Source of the DNA: Streptomyces sp. SCUT-3
GTDB taxonomy: Bacteria; Actinomycetota; Actinomycetes; Streptomycetales; Streptomycetaceae
DNA length: 64,000 bases
Reading direction: 5' to 3'
Assembly: GCF_014083985.1 (NCBI RefSeq)
Contig: NZ_CP046907.1
Span: 4,192,501 to 4,256,500 of the forward strand
The first letter of the stretch is position 1. Every line of letters begins with the position of its first letter. Below the pieces are notes generated by a model. It did no database searches and was not told where the DNA came from. It saw only the letters and a list, made by a program, of their open reading frames with translations. Both the position numbers and the translations under genes were made by a program. Below, one piece after another: positions 54,331 through 63,130 of the stretch.

Positions 54331-55019
54331 GGCACGCCCTCGACCGCCTGGCCGCTCTCGGCCCGTACTTCGCCGTGCGCTGCGGCGACCGGCCCGACGG
54401 CGACGGCTTCCGGCCGCTCGCCGAGCTGTACGGTGACGGGCTCGGCCCGTACGTCGCCGGGGTGGGCCGCCGCATGCGCACCGACCAGCCGCGCGTCGCC
54501 GCCTCCACCGCCCAGTTCGGCATCGCCTCCCGGCTGTGGTCCCTGGCGCTCGGCTCGGCGGCCCTCGACGGCCGGGTGCCCGACCTCTCCCCGGACGCCC
54601 TGTGGTGGCGGTACCCGCCGTCCGGGTCGTTCGAGCTGTGGCTGCCGGGCCCACGGGCACTGCCCGGCGCGCCGGCGGAGGCCCTGCGGGCCTCCGTCCT
54701 GGAGTCGAACCTCCGCGTCCTGGACGCGGCCTTGAGGGAACGCCACGGCCTCTCGCCGCAGGTGCTGCGCGGCAACACCGCCTCGGCGCTGGTCGGTGCC
54801 CTGCGCGTCCTCACGGACCGGGCGCCCGACGCGCCGTTCCGGCCCGCGCCCCTCGTGGAGGAACTGCTGGGCACCGATCCCCTCTCCGGCAGCGGCACGT
54901 TCGTGCACGAGGAAGGGCTGGGCCCGTACTTCGCCCGGCGCAGCTGCTGCCTCTACTACCGGGTGCCGGGCGGCGGCATCTGCGGCGACTGCGTCCTGCG
55001 GACCCGCCCGCGCCCCTGA
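54327..55019 (+). CDS. FhuF-type (2Fe-2S) protein, candidate corrinoid reductase
   Basis: A 230-aa protein whose C-terminus has four cysteines C207-C208-x10-C219-xx-C222, the same spacing as the 2Fe-2S site of E. coli FhuF, a ferric-siderophore reductase. The body also fits the FhuF-like family (STAQFGIASRLWSLALGSAA; ALVGALRVLTD; FARRSCCLYYRVPGGGICGDC). No signal peptide, so cytoplasmic. The GTG at 54327 overlaps the ATPase stop, making it the fourth gene of a riboswitch-controlled operon. Since the operon is regulated by B12, I suggest it reduces imported Co(III) corrinoids to Co(II) before adenosylation; this is inference. A ferric-siderophore reductase role remains possible if the transporter has another substrate. 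Confidence 0.85.
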   Translation: MRHALDRLAALGPYFAVRCGDRPDGDGFRPLAELYGDGLGPYVAGVGRRMRTDQPRVAASTAQFGIASRLWSLALGSAALDGRVPDLSPDALWWRYPPSGSFELWLPGPRALPGAPAEALRASVLESNLRVLDAALRERHGLSPQVLRGNTASALVGALRVLTDRAPDAPFRPAPLVEELLGTDPLSGSGTFVHEEGLGPYFARRSCCLYYRVPGGGICGDCVLRTRPRP

Positions 55020-55170
55020 GCCGCGGACCCGGCGGGACCCGGCAGAGCCGGCGGGCCCCGGGCCCGGAGCAGGACCCGGAGCCGGGGGCAGGTGCGGCCC
55101 CGGGGACAGGTACGGACACGGACACAGGCGCGGACATGGACACGCAGGGGTCCGGGCGGGGACAACGGCC

Positions 55171-55209
55171 CATACCGGCAGGTATGCCCGCGCGGTACCC
55201 GGCGGTATG
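55171..55209. promoter_or_regulatory. Paired TACC-N4-GGTATG inverted repeats
   Basis: TACC-GGCA-GGTATG (55173-55186, within the 16-bp palindrome CATACCGGCAGGTATG) and TACC-CGGC-GGTATG (55196-55209), 23 bases apart, about two helical turns. This looks like a double operator for one dimeric regulator. Confidence 0.45.
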
Positions 55210-55248
55210 TTCCGGGACGACCGCGGCCTGCGCGTATGCGACCGTCCG

Positions 55249-55287
55249 ACGGCGGCCCGCGGCCCGAACTGCGCTGCGGGCCGCCGT
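55249..55287 (+). terminator. Terminator-like hairpin after the B12 operon
   Basis: Perfect 12-bp arms (55249-55260 with 55276-55287) and a 15-nt loop, 230 bases after the FhuF-like stop. Confidence 0.5.
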
Positions 55288-55344
55288 TCGTGCGCTCCGC
55301 GGGGGCTCCAGGTAACGGATCGGCTCATGACCCGCGTCACCCCC

Positions 55345-55373
55345 TTACGCGGAAGCGACCTCGCCCGTACGCT
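55345..55373 (+). promoter_or_regulatory. Promoter of acyl-CoA synthetase gene
   Basis: TTACGC, exact 17-bp spacer, TACGCT. The start point would fall near 55380, just before a palindrome. Confidence 0.45.
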
Positions 55374-55386
55374 GTCCCTGCCTGAA

Positions 55387-55406
55387 GGTTACTCGCGAGT
55401 TAAACC
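55387..55406. promoter_or_regulatory. Palindromic operator candidate, acyl-CoA synthetase leader
   Basis: Perfect 10-bp palindrome ACTCGCGAGT (55391-55400) inside the broader imperfect repeat GGTT...AACC. At about +10 to +25 relative to the predicted start, it suits a TetR-type repressor of fatty acid genes. Confidence 0.45.
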
Positions 55407-55446
55407 ACTTGAGCCGATATGTCCCGTGCGGGCACCGGAGGTCGTT

Positions 55447-57330
<1,884 letters not shown>

Positions 57331-57476
57331 CCGCCGGGCCGGGCGGGGCCGGGCCCCGGGCCGGCGGCCCCGCCCCGACCCCGCCCGGCGCCCCGCCGGG
57401 CGGGGACCGGCGTCCGGCCGCCCGTCCCCGGAAACCGCCTCCGGGAACGGCCGGCCGATGCCGGACAATGGGACCC

Positions 57477-58709
57477 ATGCCCTCCGCACTCCCCGACGGC
57501 GAACCCGTACCCGACGACGGCGCCCTGCCCGACAGCGCCCGCGCCGGGTCCGGCGGCCGCCCGCTCGGCTTCTACGTCCACGTGCCCTACTGCGCCACCC
57601 GCTGCGGGTACTGCGACTTCAACACCTACACCGCCACCGAGCTGCGCGGCTCCGGCGGCGCCCTCGCCTCCCGGGAGAACTACGCCGACGCCCTGGTCGA
57701 GGAGGTGCGGCTGGCCCGCAAGGTGCTCGCCGGGGACGACCGGCCCGTCTCCGCCGTCTTCGTCGGCGGCGGCACCCCCACCCTGCTGCCCGCCGCCGAC
57801 CTCGGCCGCATGCTCGCCGCGGTCCGCGACGAGTTCGGACTCGCCGACGGCGCCGAGGTCACGACCGAGGCCAACCCCGAGTCCGTCGACCCCGCCTACC
57901 TGGCCCGGCTGCGCGAGGCCGGGTTCAACCGGCTCTCCTTCGGCATGCAGAGCGCCCGGCAGCACGTGCTGCAGGTGCTGGACCGACGGCACACCCCCGG
58001 CCGCCCCGAGGCGTGCGTCGCCGAGGCCCGCGCCGCCGGCTTCGAGCACGTCAACCTCGACCTGATCTACGGCACCCCGGGCGAGTCCGACGACGACTGG
58101 CGCGCCTCCCTGGACGCGGCGATCGCCGCCGGCCCCGACCACGTCTCGGCGTACGCCCTGATCGTCGAGGAGGGCACGCAGCTCGCCCGCCGCATCCGCC
58201 GCGGCGAGGTCCCCCCGACCGACGACGACGTCCACGCCGACCGCTACCTCATCGCCGAGGAGCGCCTGGCCGCGGCCGGCTACTCCTGGTACGAGGTGTC
58301 CAACTGGGCGACCTCCCCCGAGGCCCGCTGCCGCCACAACGAGCTGTACTGGACCGGCGGCGACTGGTGGGGCGCAGGCCCCGGCGCGCACAGCCACGTC
58401 GGCGGCGTCCGCTGGTGGAACGTCAAGCACCCCGCCGCCTACGCCCAGCGCCTGGACGCGGGGAAGTCCCCCGGCGCCGGCCGCGAACTGCTCACGGACG
58501 AGGACCGCCGCGTCGAGCGCATCCTGCTGGAACTGCGCCTGGCCTCCGGTGCCCCCCTGGACCTCCTCGCCCCCGACGGTGCCCGCGCCGCCGCCCGCGC
58601 CGTCGCCGACGGCCTGCTGGAGCCGGAGCCGTACGCCGACGGCCGCGCCGTCCTCACCCTCCGCGGCCGCCTCCTCGCCGACGCCGTCGTCCGCGACCTG
58701 GTCGACTGA
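57477..58709 (+). CDS. hemW: Radical SAM heme chaperone HemW
   Basis: HemN-like radical SAM protein now regarded as a heme-binding chaperone rather than coproporphyrinogen dehydrogenase. The 410-aa protein has the cluster motif C39-xxx-C43-xx-C46 in VPYCATRCGYCDFNTYTATE. It lacks the fourth N-terminal cysteine typical of true HemN and has the HemW feature HNxxYW (RCRHNELYWTGGDWWGAGPGAHS). SAM-binding motifs are FVGGGTPTLLPA, TTEANPES and RLSFGMQS. The ATG at 57477 is preferred; one at 57468 is in frame. GACAAT ends 7 nt upstream and may be a -10 for a leaderless mRNA. The C-terminal winged-helix HemN_C domain is short. A 176-base, locally A-rich gap separates it from the convergent DUF3097 gene. 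Confidence 0.94.
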   Translation: MPSALPDGEPVPDDGALPDSARAGSGGRPLGFYVHVPYCATRCGYCDFNTYTATELRGSGGALASRENYADALVEEVRLARKVLAGDDRPVSAVFVGGGTPTLLPAADLGRMLAAVRDEFGLADGAEVTTEANPESVDPAYLARLREAGFNRLSFGMQSARQHVLQVLDRRHTPGRPEACVAEARAAGFEHVNLDLIYGTPGESDDDWRASLDAAIAAGPDHVSAYALIVEEGTQLARRIRRGEVPPTDDDVHADRYLIAEERLAAAGYSWYEVSNWATSPEARCRHNELYWTGGDWWGAGPGAHSHVGGVRWWNVKHPAAYAQRLDAGKSPGAGRELLTDEDRRVERILLELRLASGAPLDLLAPDGARAAARAVADGLLEPEPYADGRAVLTLRGRLLADAVVRDLVD

Positions 58710-58867
58710 GGCCGGGTGTTCGGGGCGGTATCCGGCGAAGTGCGGCGGCAAACCGCGGAACAAAAAGACCAAAACGGGCAGAAATTCTGCGCTCTGCCAC
58801 CGCGCTTCGCCGGTCCCTCCTTGCTCGGCCTCCTCACCGGAGGGAGGCGGGGCGGATGCTGTGGTGG

Positions 58868-58885
58868 CCCCCGCGCCTGCGGGGG
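58868..58885 (-). terminator. Terminator of DUF3097 gene
   Basis: Perfect 7-bp stem CCCCCGC/GCGGGGG with a 4-nt loop, directly next to the minus-strand stop codon. Confidence 0.65.
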
Positions 58886-59722
58886 TCAGTCCGGGGCGGT
58901 GACGAAGTCGATGAGTTCCTCGACGCGGCCGAGGAGGGCGGGTTCGAGGTCCTTGTAGGTGCGGACCGAGGCGAGGATGCGGCGGTGCCAGACCTCGCCG
59001 GTGGACTCCGGCCAGCCCAGGGCCCGGCACACCCCGGTCTTCCAGTCCTGCCCGCGCGGCACCGCCGGCCAGGCGGGGATGCCGACGGAGGCCGGCTTGA
59101 CCGCCTCCCACACGTCGACGTACGGGTGGCCGACGACGAGGACGTGCTCGCCGGTGACCTGTGCGGCGATGCTCGACTCCTTCGAACCGGGCACCAGGTG
59201 GTCGACCAGGACGCCCAGGCGCGCGCCCGGGCCGGGGGAGAAGTCGGCCACGATCGCCGGGAGGTCGTCGACGCCCTCCAGGTACTCCACGACCACGCCC
59301 TCGATGCGCAGGTCGTCGCCCCAGACCCGCTCCACCAGTTCGGCGTCGTGCCGGCCCTCGACGTAGATCCGCCCGGCCCGCGCCACCCGGGCCCGGGCGC
59401 CGGGCACCGCCACCGACCCGGAGGCGGTCAGCCGCGGCCCGCGCGCGGCGGCGGGGGGACGGGCGGCCGGGCGCACCAGGGTGACGGGCCTGCCCTCCAG
59501 CAGGAAGCCGCGCGGCTCCATGGGGAAGACGCGGTGCCGGCCGTGCCGGTCCTCCAGGGTGACGGTCGGGCCCTGGGCGGTCTTCTCGCAGCGGACCACG
59601 GCACCGCAGAAGCCCGTGGCCGCCTCCTCCACCACCAGTCCGTCGTCGGCCGGGACCTCGGGGACCGGCCTGCTCCTCTTCCACGGCGGGGTCAGATCGG
59701 GGCCGTAACTCCTGCTGCGCAT
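58886..59722 (-). CDS. DUF3097 family protein
   Basis: A 278-aa actinobacterial protein of the DUF3097 family, function unknown. Conserved blocks: SYGPDLTPPWKRSRPVPEVP at the N-terminus, an SH3-like or OB-like segment (FCGAVVRCEKTAQGPTVTLED, RHRVFPMEPRGFLLEGRPVTL), then a region beginning AGRIYVEGRHDAELVERVWGD with VVVEYLEGVDDLPAIVADF and LGVLVDHLVPGSKES. This second part resembles a Toprim domain (glutamate after the first strand, acidic residues after the third), so a nucleotidyl or nucleic-acid activity is possible. The end GVCRALGWPESTGEVWHRRILASVRTYKDLEPALLGRVEELIDF is characteristic. The ATG at 59722 is chosen; an upstream extension lacks support. Confidence 0.88.
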   Translation of the reverse strand: MRSRSYGPDLTPPWKRSRPVPEVPADDGLVVEEAATGFCGAVVRCEKTAQGPTVTLEDRHGRHRVFPMEPRGFLLEGRPVTLVRPAARPPAAARGPRLTASGSVAVPGARARVARAGRIYVEGRHDAELVERVWGDDLRIEGVVVEYLEGVDDLPAIVADFSPGPGARLGVLVDHLVPGSKESSIAAQVTGEHVLVVGHPYVDVWEAVKPASVGIPAWPAVPRGQDWKTGVCRALGWPESTGEVWHRRILASVRTYKDLEPALLGRVEELIDFVTAPD

Positions 59723-59803
59723 GAGGGCAGACGATAGGAGGAAAACACCCCGCCCGGTCACGACACGCCGAAGCCCCTGGTCACGACACGCCGAAGCAGC
59801 CGG

Positions 59804-60523
59804 TCACGGCACGCCGAAGCGGCGGGCCAGTTCCTCCCGCTGGGCCCGGACGAAGCGGGCGTCCACCGTGGCGCCGTGCCCGGGGACGTACAGCGCCGTC
59901 TCCCCGCCGAGTTCCAGCAGCGCGTCCAGGGTGGCGGGCCACTGCCGGGGCTCCGCGTCCCAGCCGTCCTGCGGGGGGCCGGACTCCTCGACCAGGTCGC
60001 CGCAGAAGAGCACGGGCGGGGTGCCGGGGACCAGCACTGCCAGGTCGTGGCCGGTGTGCCCGGTGCCGGGGCGGGCCAGGACGACGGGCCGCCCGCCCAG
60101 GTCGATCTCCAGGCGGTCGCCGACCTCGGTGCGGGGCAGCACCAGGGCGTCGGCGGCCACGGCGGCCTGCTCCGGGTCCACGCCGTGCCGTACCGCGTCC
60201 GCGCACAGCTCGTCCCGGTTGCGGCGCAGGTACCGGCCCAGACCGCGGGCGCCGATCACCTCGACCCCGGCGAAGGCCGCCGTGCCGAAGACGTGGTCGA
60301 AGTGGCCGTGCGTCAGGGCCACGTGCGTGGCCGGCCGGCCGGTGAGGGCGTGCAGGTCGCGCCGGAGCGCGGCGCCCTCGGCCAGTGTCGATCCGGTGTC
60401 GACCACGAGCATCCCGTCGGTGCCCACCACGACGCCGACCGTCGCGTCGAGTCCGGGGAGCCTGCGCCGCGCGCACCCGGTGGCCAACCTCTCCCAGCGT
60501 GCCTCTTCCCATCCGTGCTCCAC
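59804..60523 (-). CDS. Metallo-beta-lactamase-fold hydrolase
   Basis: A 239-aa MBL-fold protein. Metal motif [10 protein letters not shown] (HxHxDH), the second histidine in [16 protein letters not shown], the acidic ligand in [14 protein letters not shown], and the last histidine in [10 protein letters not shown] are all present. This set of ligands is normal for a dinuclear hydrolase, but the substrate is unknown. The GTG start is at 60523; on the minus strand a TAGCGT -10 box ends 6 nt before it (leaderless type). It is divergent from hrcA, sharing a 213-base region with the CIRCE operator, though there is no sign of shared control. The 81-base gap to the DUF3097 gene contains three copies of CACGACACGCCGAAGC-like sequence. 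Confidence 0.88.
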   Translation of the reverse strand: MEHGWEEARWERLATGCARRRLPGLDATVGVVVGTDGMLVVDTGSTLAEGAALRRDLHALTGRPATHVALTHGHFDHVFGTAAFAGVEVIGARGLGRYLRRNRDELCADAVRHGVDPEQAAVAADALVLPRTEVGDRLEIDLGGRPVVLARPGTGHTGHDLAVLVPGTPPVLFCGDLVEESGPPQDGWDAEPRQWPATLDALLELGGETALYVPGHGATVDARFVRAQREELARRFGVP

Positions 60524-60529
60524 ACCGCG

Positions 60530-60535
60530 ACGCTA
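60530..60535 (-). promoter_or_regulatory. -10 element for leaderless MBL-fold gene
   Basis: On the minus strand TAGCGT is followed by CGCGGT and the GTG start. Confidence 0.45.
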
Positions 60536-60616
60536 GCGGTGTCCGGCGGCGCCCGCAGGCGCGGGGCGCACGGTGGTACGACGGCAGTACTCGGCGGTAC
60601 GGTGTCCGGCCGGTCC

Positions 60617-60647
60617 TTGTCGAGCTTTCGGGACCCGGCCGTACACT
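60617..60647 (+). promoter_or_regulatory. Promoter of hrcA-dnaJ2
   Basis: TTGTCG (60617-60622) and TACACT (60642-60647), 19-bp spacer. The predicted start falls just before or within CIRCE, as expected for repression. Confidence 0.55.
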
Positions 60648-60659
60648 GGCACGGGAAGC

Positions 60660-60686
60660 CTGGCACTCGACAGGACAGAGTGCCAG
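60660..60686. promoter_or_regulatory. CIRCE operator
   Basis: CTGGCACTC-N9-GAGTGCCAG: perfect 9-bp arms with 9-base spacer, the Streptomyces form of the HrcA-binding CIRCE element. It lies 50 bases upstream of hrcA itself, so the operon is autoregulated. Confidence 0.95.
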
Positions 60687-60736
60687 AAACGGGCAGGGAA
60701 CGGCATCGGGACCTGCGGTCTGGAGGTGAGCGCGAA

Positions 60737-61753
60737 GTGCTGAACGAACGCAGGCTCGAGGTGTTGCGCGCCATCGTCCAGGACTACGTCGGGACGGAGG
60801 AGCCGGTCGGCTCCAAGGCGCTCACCGAGCGGCACAACCTCGGCGTCTCTCCCGCGACGGTCCGCAACGACATGGCGGTGCTGGAGGAGGAGGGCTTCAT
60901 CGCCCAGCCCCACACCAGCGCCGGCCGGGTGCCCACCGACAAGGGCTACCGGCTCTTCGTCGACCGGCTCGCGGGCGTCAAGCCGCTGTCGTCCGCGGAG
61001 CGCCGCGCCATCCAGAGCTTCCTGGACGGCGCGGTCGACCTGGACGACGTCGTGGCCCGCACGGTGCGCCTGCTCGCGCAGCTCACCCGGCAGGTGGCGG
61101 TCGTCCAGTACCCGTCGCTGACCCGGTCCACGGTGCGCCACGTCGAGCTGCTGGCACTGTCGGCGTCCCGCCTGATGCTGGTGCTCATCACCGACACCGG
61201 GCGGGTGGAGCAGCGGCTGGTCGACTCGCCGACGCCGGTGGGGGAGACCCTCCTGGCCGACCTGCGGGCCCGGCTCAACAGCAAGGTCGCCGGGCAGCGC
61301 TTCGCGGACGTGCCGCAGCTGGTGCAGGACCTGCCCGACGCCTTCGAGCCCGACGACCGGCCCGTGGTCTCGATCGTCCTGTCCACGCTCCTGGAGACCC
61401 TCGTGGAGGAGACCGAGGAGCGGCTGATGATCGGCGGCACGGCCAACCTGACCCGTTTCAACCACGACTTCCCCCTCACCATCCGCCCGGTCCTGGAGGC
61501 CCTGGAGGAGCAGGTCGTCCTGCTCCGCCTCCTCGGGGAGACCAAGGACTCGGGGATGATGGTGCGGATCGGCCACGAGAACGCGCACGAGGGGCTCAAC
61601 TCCACCTCGGTCGTCTCGGTCGGCTACGGTTCGGGCCGCGAGGCGGTCGCAAAACTCGGCGTGGTCGGACCGACCCGCATGGACTACCCCGGAACGATGG
61701 GAGCGGTACGCGCAGTGGCACGTTACGTCGGACAGATCCTCGCGGAGTCGTAG
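60737..61753 (+). CDS. hrcA: Heat-inducible transcription repressor HrcA
   Basis: Repressor that binds CIRCE and needs GroEL to fold; heat titrates GroEL and frees the genes. The 338-aa length is normal. The N-terminal winged helix is clear ([63 protein letters not shown]). The dimerization and inserted domains follow, and the C-terminus [21 protein letters not shown] is a family signature. The GTG at 60737 has GGAGGTGA at 60722-60729. The CIRCE element upstream gives autoregulation. dnaJ2 begins directly after the stop without a gap, so the two are coupled. Confidence 0.97.
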   Translation: MLNERRLEVLRAIVQDYVGTEEPVGSKALTERHNLGVSPATVRNDMAVLEEEGFIAQPHTSAGRVPTDKGYRLFVDRLAGVKPLSSAERRAIQSFLDGAVDLDDVVARTVRLLAQLTRQVAVVQYPSLTRSTVRHVELLALSASRLMLVLITDTGRVEQRLVDSPTPVGETLLADLRARLNSKVAGQRFADVPQLVQDLPDAFEPDDRPVVSIVLSTLLETLVEETEERLMIGGTANLTRFNHDFPLTIRPVLEALEEQVVLLRLLGETKDSGMMVRIGHENAHEGLNSTSVVSVGYGSGREAVAKLGVVGPTRMDYPGTMGAVRAVARYVGQILAES

Positions 61754-62893
61754 GTGGCCACGGACTACTACGCGGTGCTCGGCGTCCGTCGCGACGCGGG
61801 CCAGGACGAGATCAAGAAGGCGTTCCGGCGCCTCGCCCGCGAGCTGCACCCGGACGTCAACCCGGATCCGAAGACCCAGGAGCGGTTCAAGGAGATCAAC
61901 GCCGCCTACGAGGTGCTCTCGGACCCGCAGAAGAAGCAGGTCTACGACCTCGGCGGCGACCCGCTCTCCTCCACCGGCGGCGCCGGCGGCGCGGGCGGTT
62001 TCGGGGCCGGCGGCTTCGGCAACTTCAGCGACATCATGGACGCCTTCTTCGGCCAGGCGACGCAGCGCGGCCCGCGCTCGCGCACCCGCCGCGGCCAGGA
62101 CGCCATGATCCGCCTGGAGGTCGAGCTCGACGAGGCGGCCTTCGGCACCACCAAGGACATCCAGGTCGACACCGCCGTGGTGTGCACCACGTGCAGCGGC
62201 GAGGGCGCGGCCCCGGGCACCTCCGCCCAGACCTGCGACATGTGCCGCGGCCGCGGCGAGGTCAGCCAGGTCACCCGGTCCTTCCTCGGGCAGGTCATGA
62301 CCTCCCGGCCCTGCCCGCAGTGCCAGGGCTTCGGCACGGTCGTGCCCACCCCGTGCCCGGAGTGCGCGGGCGACGGCCGCATCCGCTCCCGCCGCACCCT
62401 CACCGTCAAGATCCCGGCGGGCGTGGACAACGGCACCCGGATCCAGCTGGCCGGCGAGGGCGAGGTCGGCCCCGGCGGCGGCCCGGCCGGCGACCTGTAC
62501 GTCGAGATCCAGGAACTGCCCCACCCGGTCTTCCAGCGGCGCGGCGACGACCTGCACTGCACGGTCACCATCCCGATGACCGCGGCGGCGCTGGGCACCA
62601 AGTGCCCGCTGGAGACCCTGGACGGGCTGGAGGAGATCGACATCCGGCCCGGCACCCAGTCCGGCCAGTCCATCCCGCTGCACCAGCGCGGCGTCACCCA
62701 CCTGCGGGGCGGGGGGCGCGGCGACCTCATCGTGCACGTCGAGGTGACCACCCCGACCAAGCTGGACGCGGAGCAGGAGGACCTGCTGCGCCGCCTGGCT
62801 GCGCTGCGCGGGGAGGAGCGGCCCTCGGGCACCTTCGCCCCCGGCCAGCAGGGCCTGTTCTCCCGGCTGAAGGACGCCTTCAACGGCCGCTGA
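61754..62893 (+). CDS. dnaJ: Chaperone DnaJ (DnaJ2)
   Basis: Type I DnaJ co-chaperone that stimulates DnaK ATPase. The 379-aa protein has the J domain (residues 1-70, with H32-P-D), a short Gly/Phe-rich linker (GGAGGFGAGGFGNFSDIMDAFFG), a zinc-finger region with four CxxCxGxG-like motifs (CTTCSGEG, CDMCRGRG, CPQCQGFG, CPECAGDG), and the C-terminal substrate-binding domains (VKIPAGVDNGTRIQLAGEGE). The GTG at 61754 follows the hrcA TAG directly. It is the hrcA-linked DnaJ, distinct from the copy in the dnaK operon; control by CIRCE is therefore expected. A 16-bp hairpin follows. Confidence 0.97.
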   Translation: MATDYYAVLGVRRDAGQDEIKKAFRRLARELHPDVNPDPKTQERFKEINAAYEVLSDPQKKQVYDLGGDPLSSTGGAGGAGGFGAGGFGNFSDIMDAFFGQATQRGPRSRTRRGQDAMIRLEVELDEAAFGTTKDIQVDTAVVCTTCSGEGAAPGTSAQTCDMCRGRGEVSQVTRSFLGQVMTSRPCPQCQGFGTVVPTPCPECAGDGRIRSRRTLTVKIPAGVDNGTRIQLAGEGEVGPGGGPAGDLYVEIQELPHPVFQRRGDDLHCTVTIPMTAAALGTKCPLETLDGLEEIDIRPGTQSGQSIPLHQRGVTHLRGGGRGDLIVHVEVTTPTKLDAEQEDLLRRLAALRGEERPSGTFAPGQQGLFSRLKDAFNGR

Positions 62894-62953
62894 CCCGGCC
62901 GCGCAGCCCTGACGGCCGACCCGGCCGCGGGGCCGCAGGCCGGTCCGTCTCCG

Positions 62954-63002
62954 GTGCGCCCCGCCCCCGTCCGCCCGACCCGGCGGCGGGGGCGGGGCGC
63001 AC
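62954..63002 (+). terminator. hrcA-dnaJ2 terminator
   Basis: Perfect 16-bp inverted repeat (62954-62969 with 62987-63002), about 60 bases after the stop. Confidence 0.8.
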
Positions 63003-63130
63003 TGCTGCCGCCCTCCCGGCCCGTCCCGACCCCGGTCCCGTCCTGCCCCTGTTCCCGGTCCCGTTCCCGGTCCCGCTCCCCGTGCCCGCCCGGCTACGGA
63101 CCGGTTCCGGTGCCGTGGCACGATGGGTCC

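Larger units (their letters stand above)
55020..55446. other. Regulatory intergenic region before acyl-CoA synthetase gene
   Basis: 427 bases without a credible gene. In order: paired inverted repeats (55173-55209), a terminator-like hairpin (55249-55287), a promoter (55345-55373) and a palindrome (55391-55400). G/A-rich short repeats (GGACACGG type) occupy 55105-55150. Confidence 0.5.
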
